DNA of 54,706 nucleotides, taken from positions 1 through 54,706 of the forward strand of contig NZ_CADDTS010000024.1 of NCBI RefSeq assembly GCF_902753875.1, written 5' to 3'. Position 1 is the first letter of the stretch, and the number at the start of each line of letters is the position of its first letter. The DNA comes from Acinetobacter bouvetii (GTDB taxonomy: Bacteria; Pseudomonadota; Gammaproteobacteria; Pseudomonadales; Moraxellaceae). Positions 54,581 through 54,706 of this stretch are shown here, one piece after another. The translations under genes and the position numbers were made by a program. The notes beneath the pieces are model-generated. The model was not told the DNA's origin. It ran no database searches and was given only the letters and a program-made list of their open reading frames with translations.

Positions 54581-54706
54581 ACCCGAATCCTGCTTAAGCT
54601 AATGATTTCATAATTTGAATTGTTGGCTTATTTCGATGGGTTAATTGGTATGCACATAAAGAAGCATAAATTCCACTTAGAAATCCATGAATACTACGAG
54701 CTTTAC
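54581..54706 (-). mobile_element. 3' end of a probable IS982-like insertion sequence
   Basis: The transposase tail (54594-54704) and its flank define a mobile-element edge. On the plus strand ACCCGAATCC (54581) may be its outer end, since IS982 elements usually begin with AC; on the minus strand it reads GGATTCGGGT. The element continues beyond the window. The boundary is approximate. Confidence 0.5.
54594..54706 (-). CDS. Transposase C-terminus, probable IS982 family (partial)
   Basis: A minus-strand frame open from the window edge to a stop at 54594 encodes about 36 residues (KARSIHGFLSGIYASLCAYQ, then LTHRNKPTIQIMKSLA). The pattern Arg-Ser-x-x-x-Phe, a hydrophobic Ala-rich helix, Ala-Tyr, and Asn-Lys-Pro-(S/T)-Ile is what I expect at the end of IS982-type DDE transposases. 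The 5' part lies outside the window. Family is by pattern only. Confidence 0.55.
   Translation of the reverse strand, partial: KARSIHGFLSGIYASLCAYQLTHRNKPTIQIMKSLA

Noticed and set aside
54650..54706. Plus-strand ORF running to the right edge (MHIKKHKFHLEIHEYYELY)
   Set aside because: Opposite frame encodes a plausible transposase tail; the plus-strand frame has no ribosome site.

Overview
The window looks like a chromosomal segment of an Acinetobacter-type gammaproteobacterium (Moraxellaceae). It is AT-rich, and the tkt, metK, ruvC, nnr, queG, bioB, yebC, ychF, purT, glnD, dapC, msrB, alaA and icd products read like full-length Acinetobacter housekeeping proteins. Species was not determined. 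About 53 protein genes are supported, plus one tRNA, roughly 18 hairpin terminators, one Fur-box-like site, several inverted repeats and the edge of an insertion sequence. No rRNA, CRISPR array or prophage is seen.

Layout. 1-13.6 kb: mostly housekeeping genes (YceI-like protein, transketolase, an orphan type IV prepilin, metK, a LysE-type exporter, FxsA, ruvC, acylphosphatase, Nnr, queG, bioB). 13.8-19.3 kb: a chaperone-usher fimbrial locus (major subunit, attenuating terminator, chaperone, usher, tip adhesin, and a very small secreted subunit-like protein). 19.3-20.9 kb: a CAU-anticodon tRNA in a gene-poor AT-rich stretch with two small ORFs. 20.9-25.6 kb: acyltransferase, YebC, an Lrp/AsnC regulator, an unusual 442-residue repeat protein and a GST-like protein. 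25.9-33.3 kb: a tight seven-gene operon with two SfnB/DszC-like flavoproteins, a DmoA/DszA-like FMN monooxygenase, two NlpA/MetQ-like binding proteins, a MetN-like ATPase and a MetI-like permease. It is best read as uptake and oxidative desulfurisation of an organosulfur compound. 33.4-39 kb: ychF, small secreted or membrane proteins, a Crp/Fnr regulator facing a palindromic operator candidate, a 45-residue secreted Cys peptide, and an AzlCD branched-chain amino acid exporter. 39.2-44.3 kb: purT-glnD-dapC, preceded by an intergenic region with four hairpins in a row. 44.3-54.7 kb: a Fur-box-associated TonB receptor, a gpx-msrB redox pair, alaA with an extra N-terminal domain, an OafA-like acyltransferase, an MFS transporter, icd, and at the right edge the 3' end of a probable IS982-like transposase.

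The parts least explained by known biology are the alternating A/B repeat protein, the doubly duplicated organosulfur operon with unusual membrane-anchored binding proteins, the mini-pilin-like protein ending the fimbrial operon, the 45-residue secreted peptide, the AlaA fusion, and the hairpin cluster before purT. All calls come from reading the sequence and translations; no database search was run.
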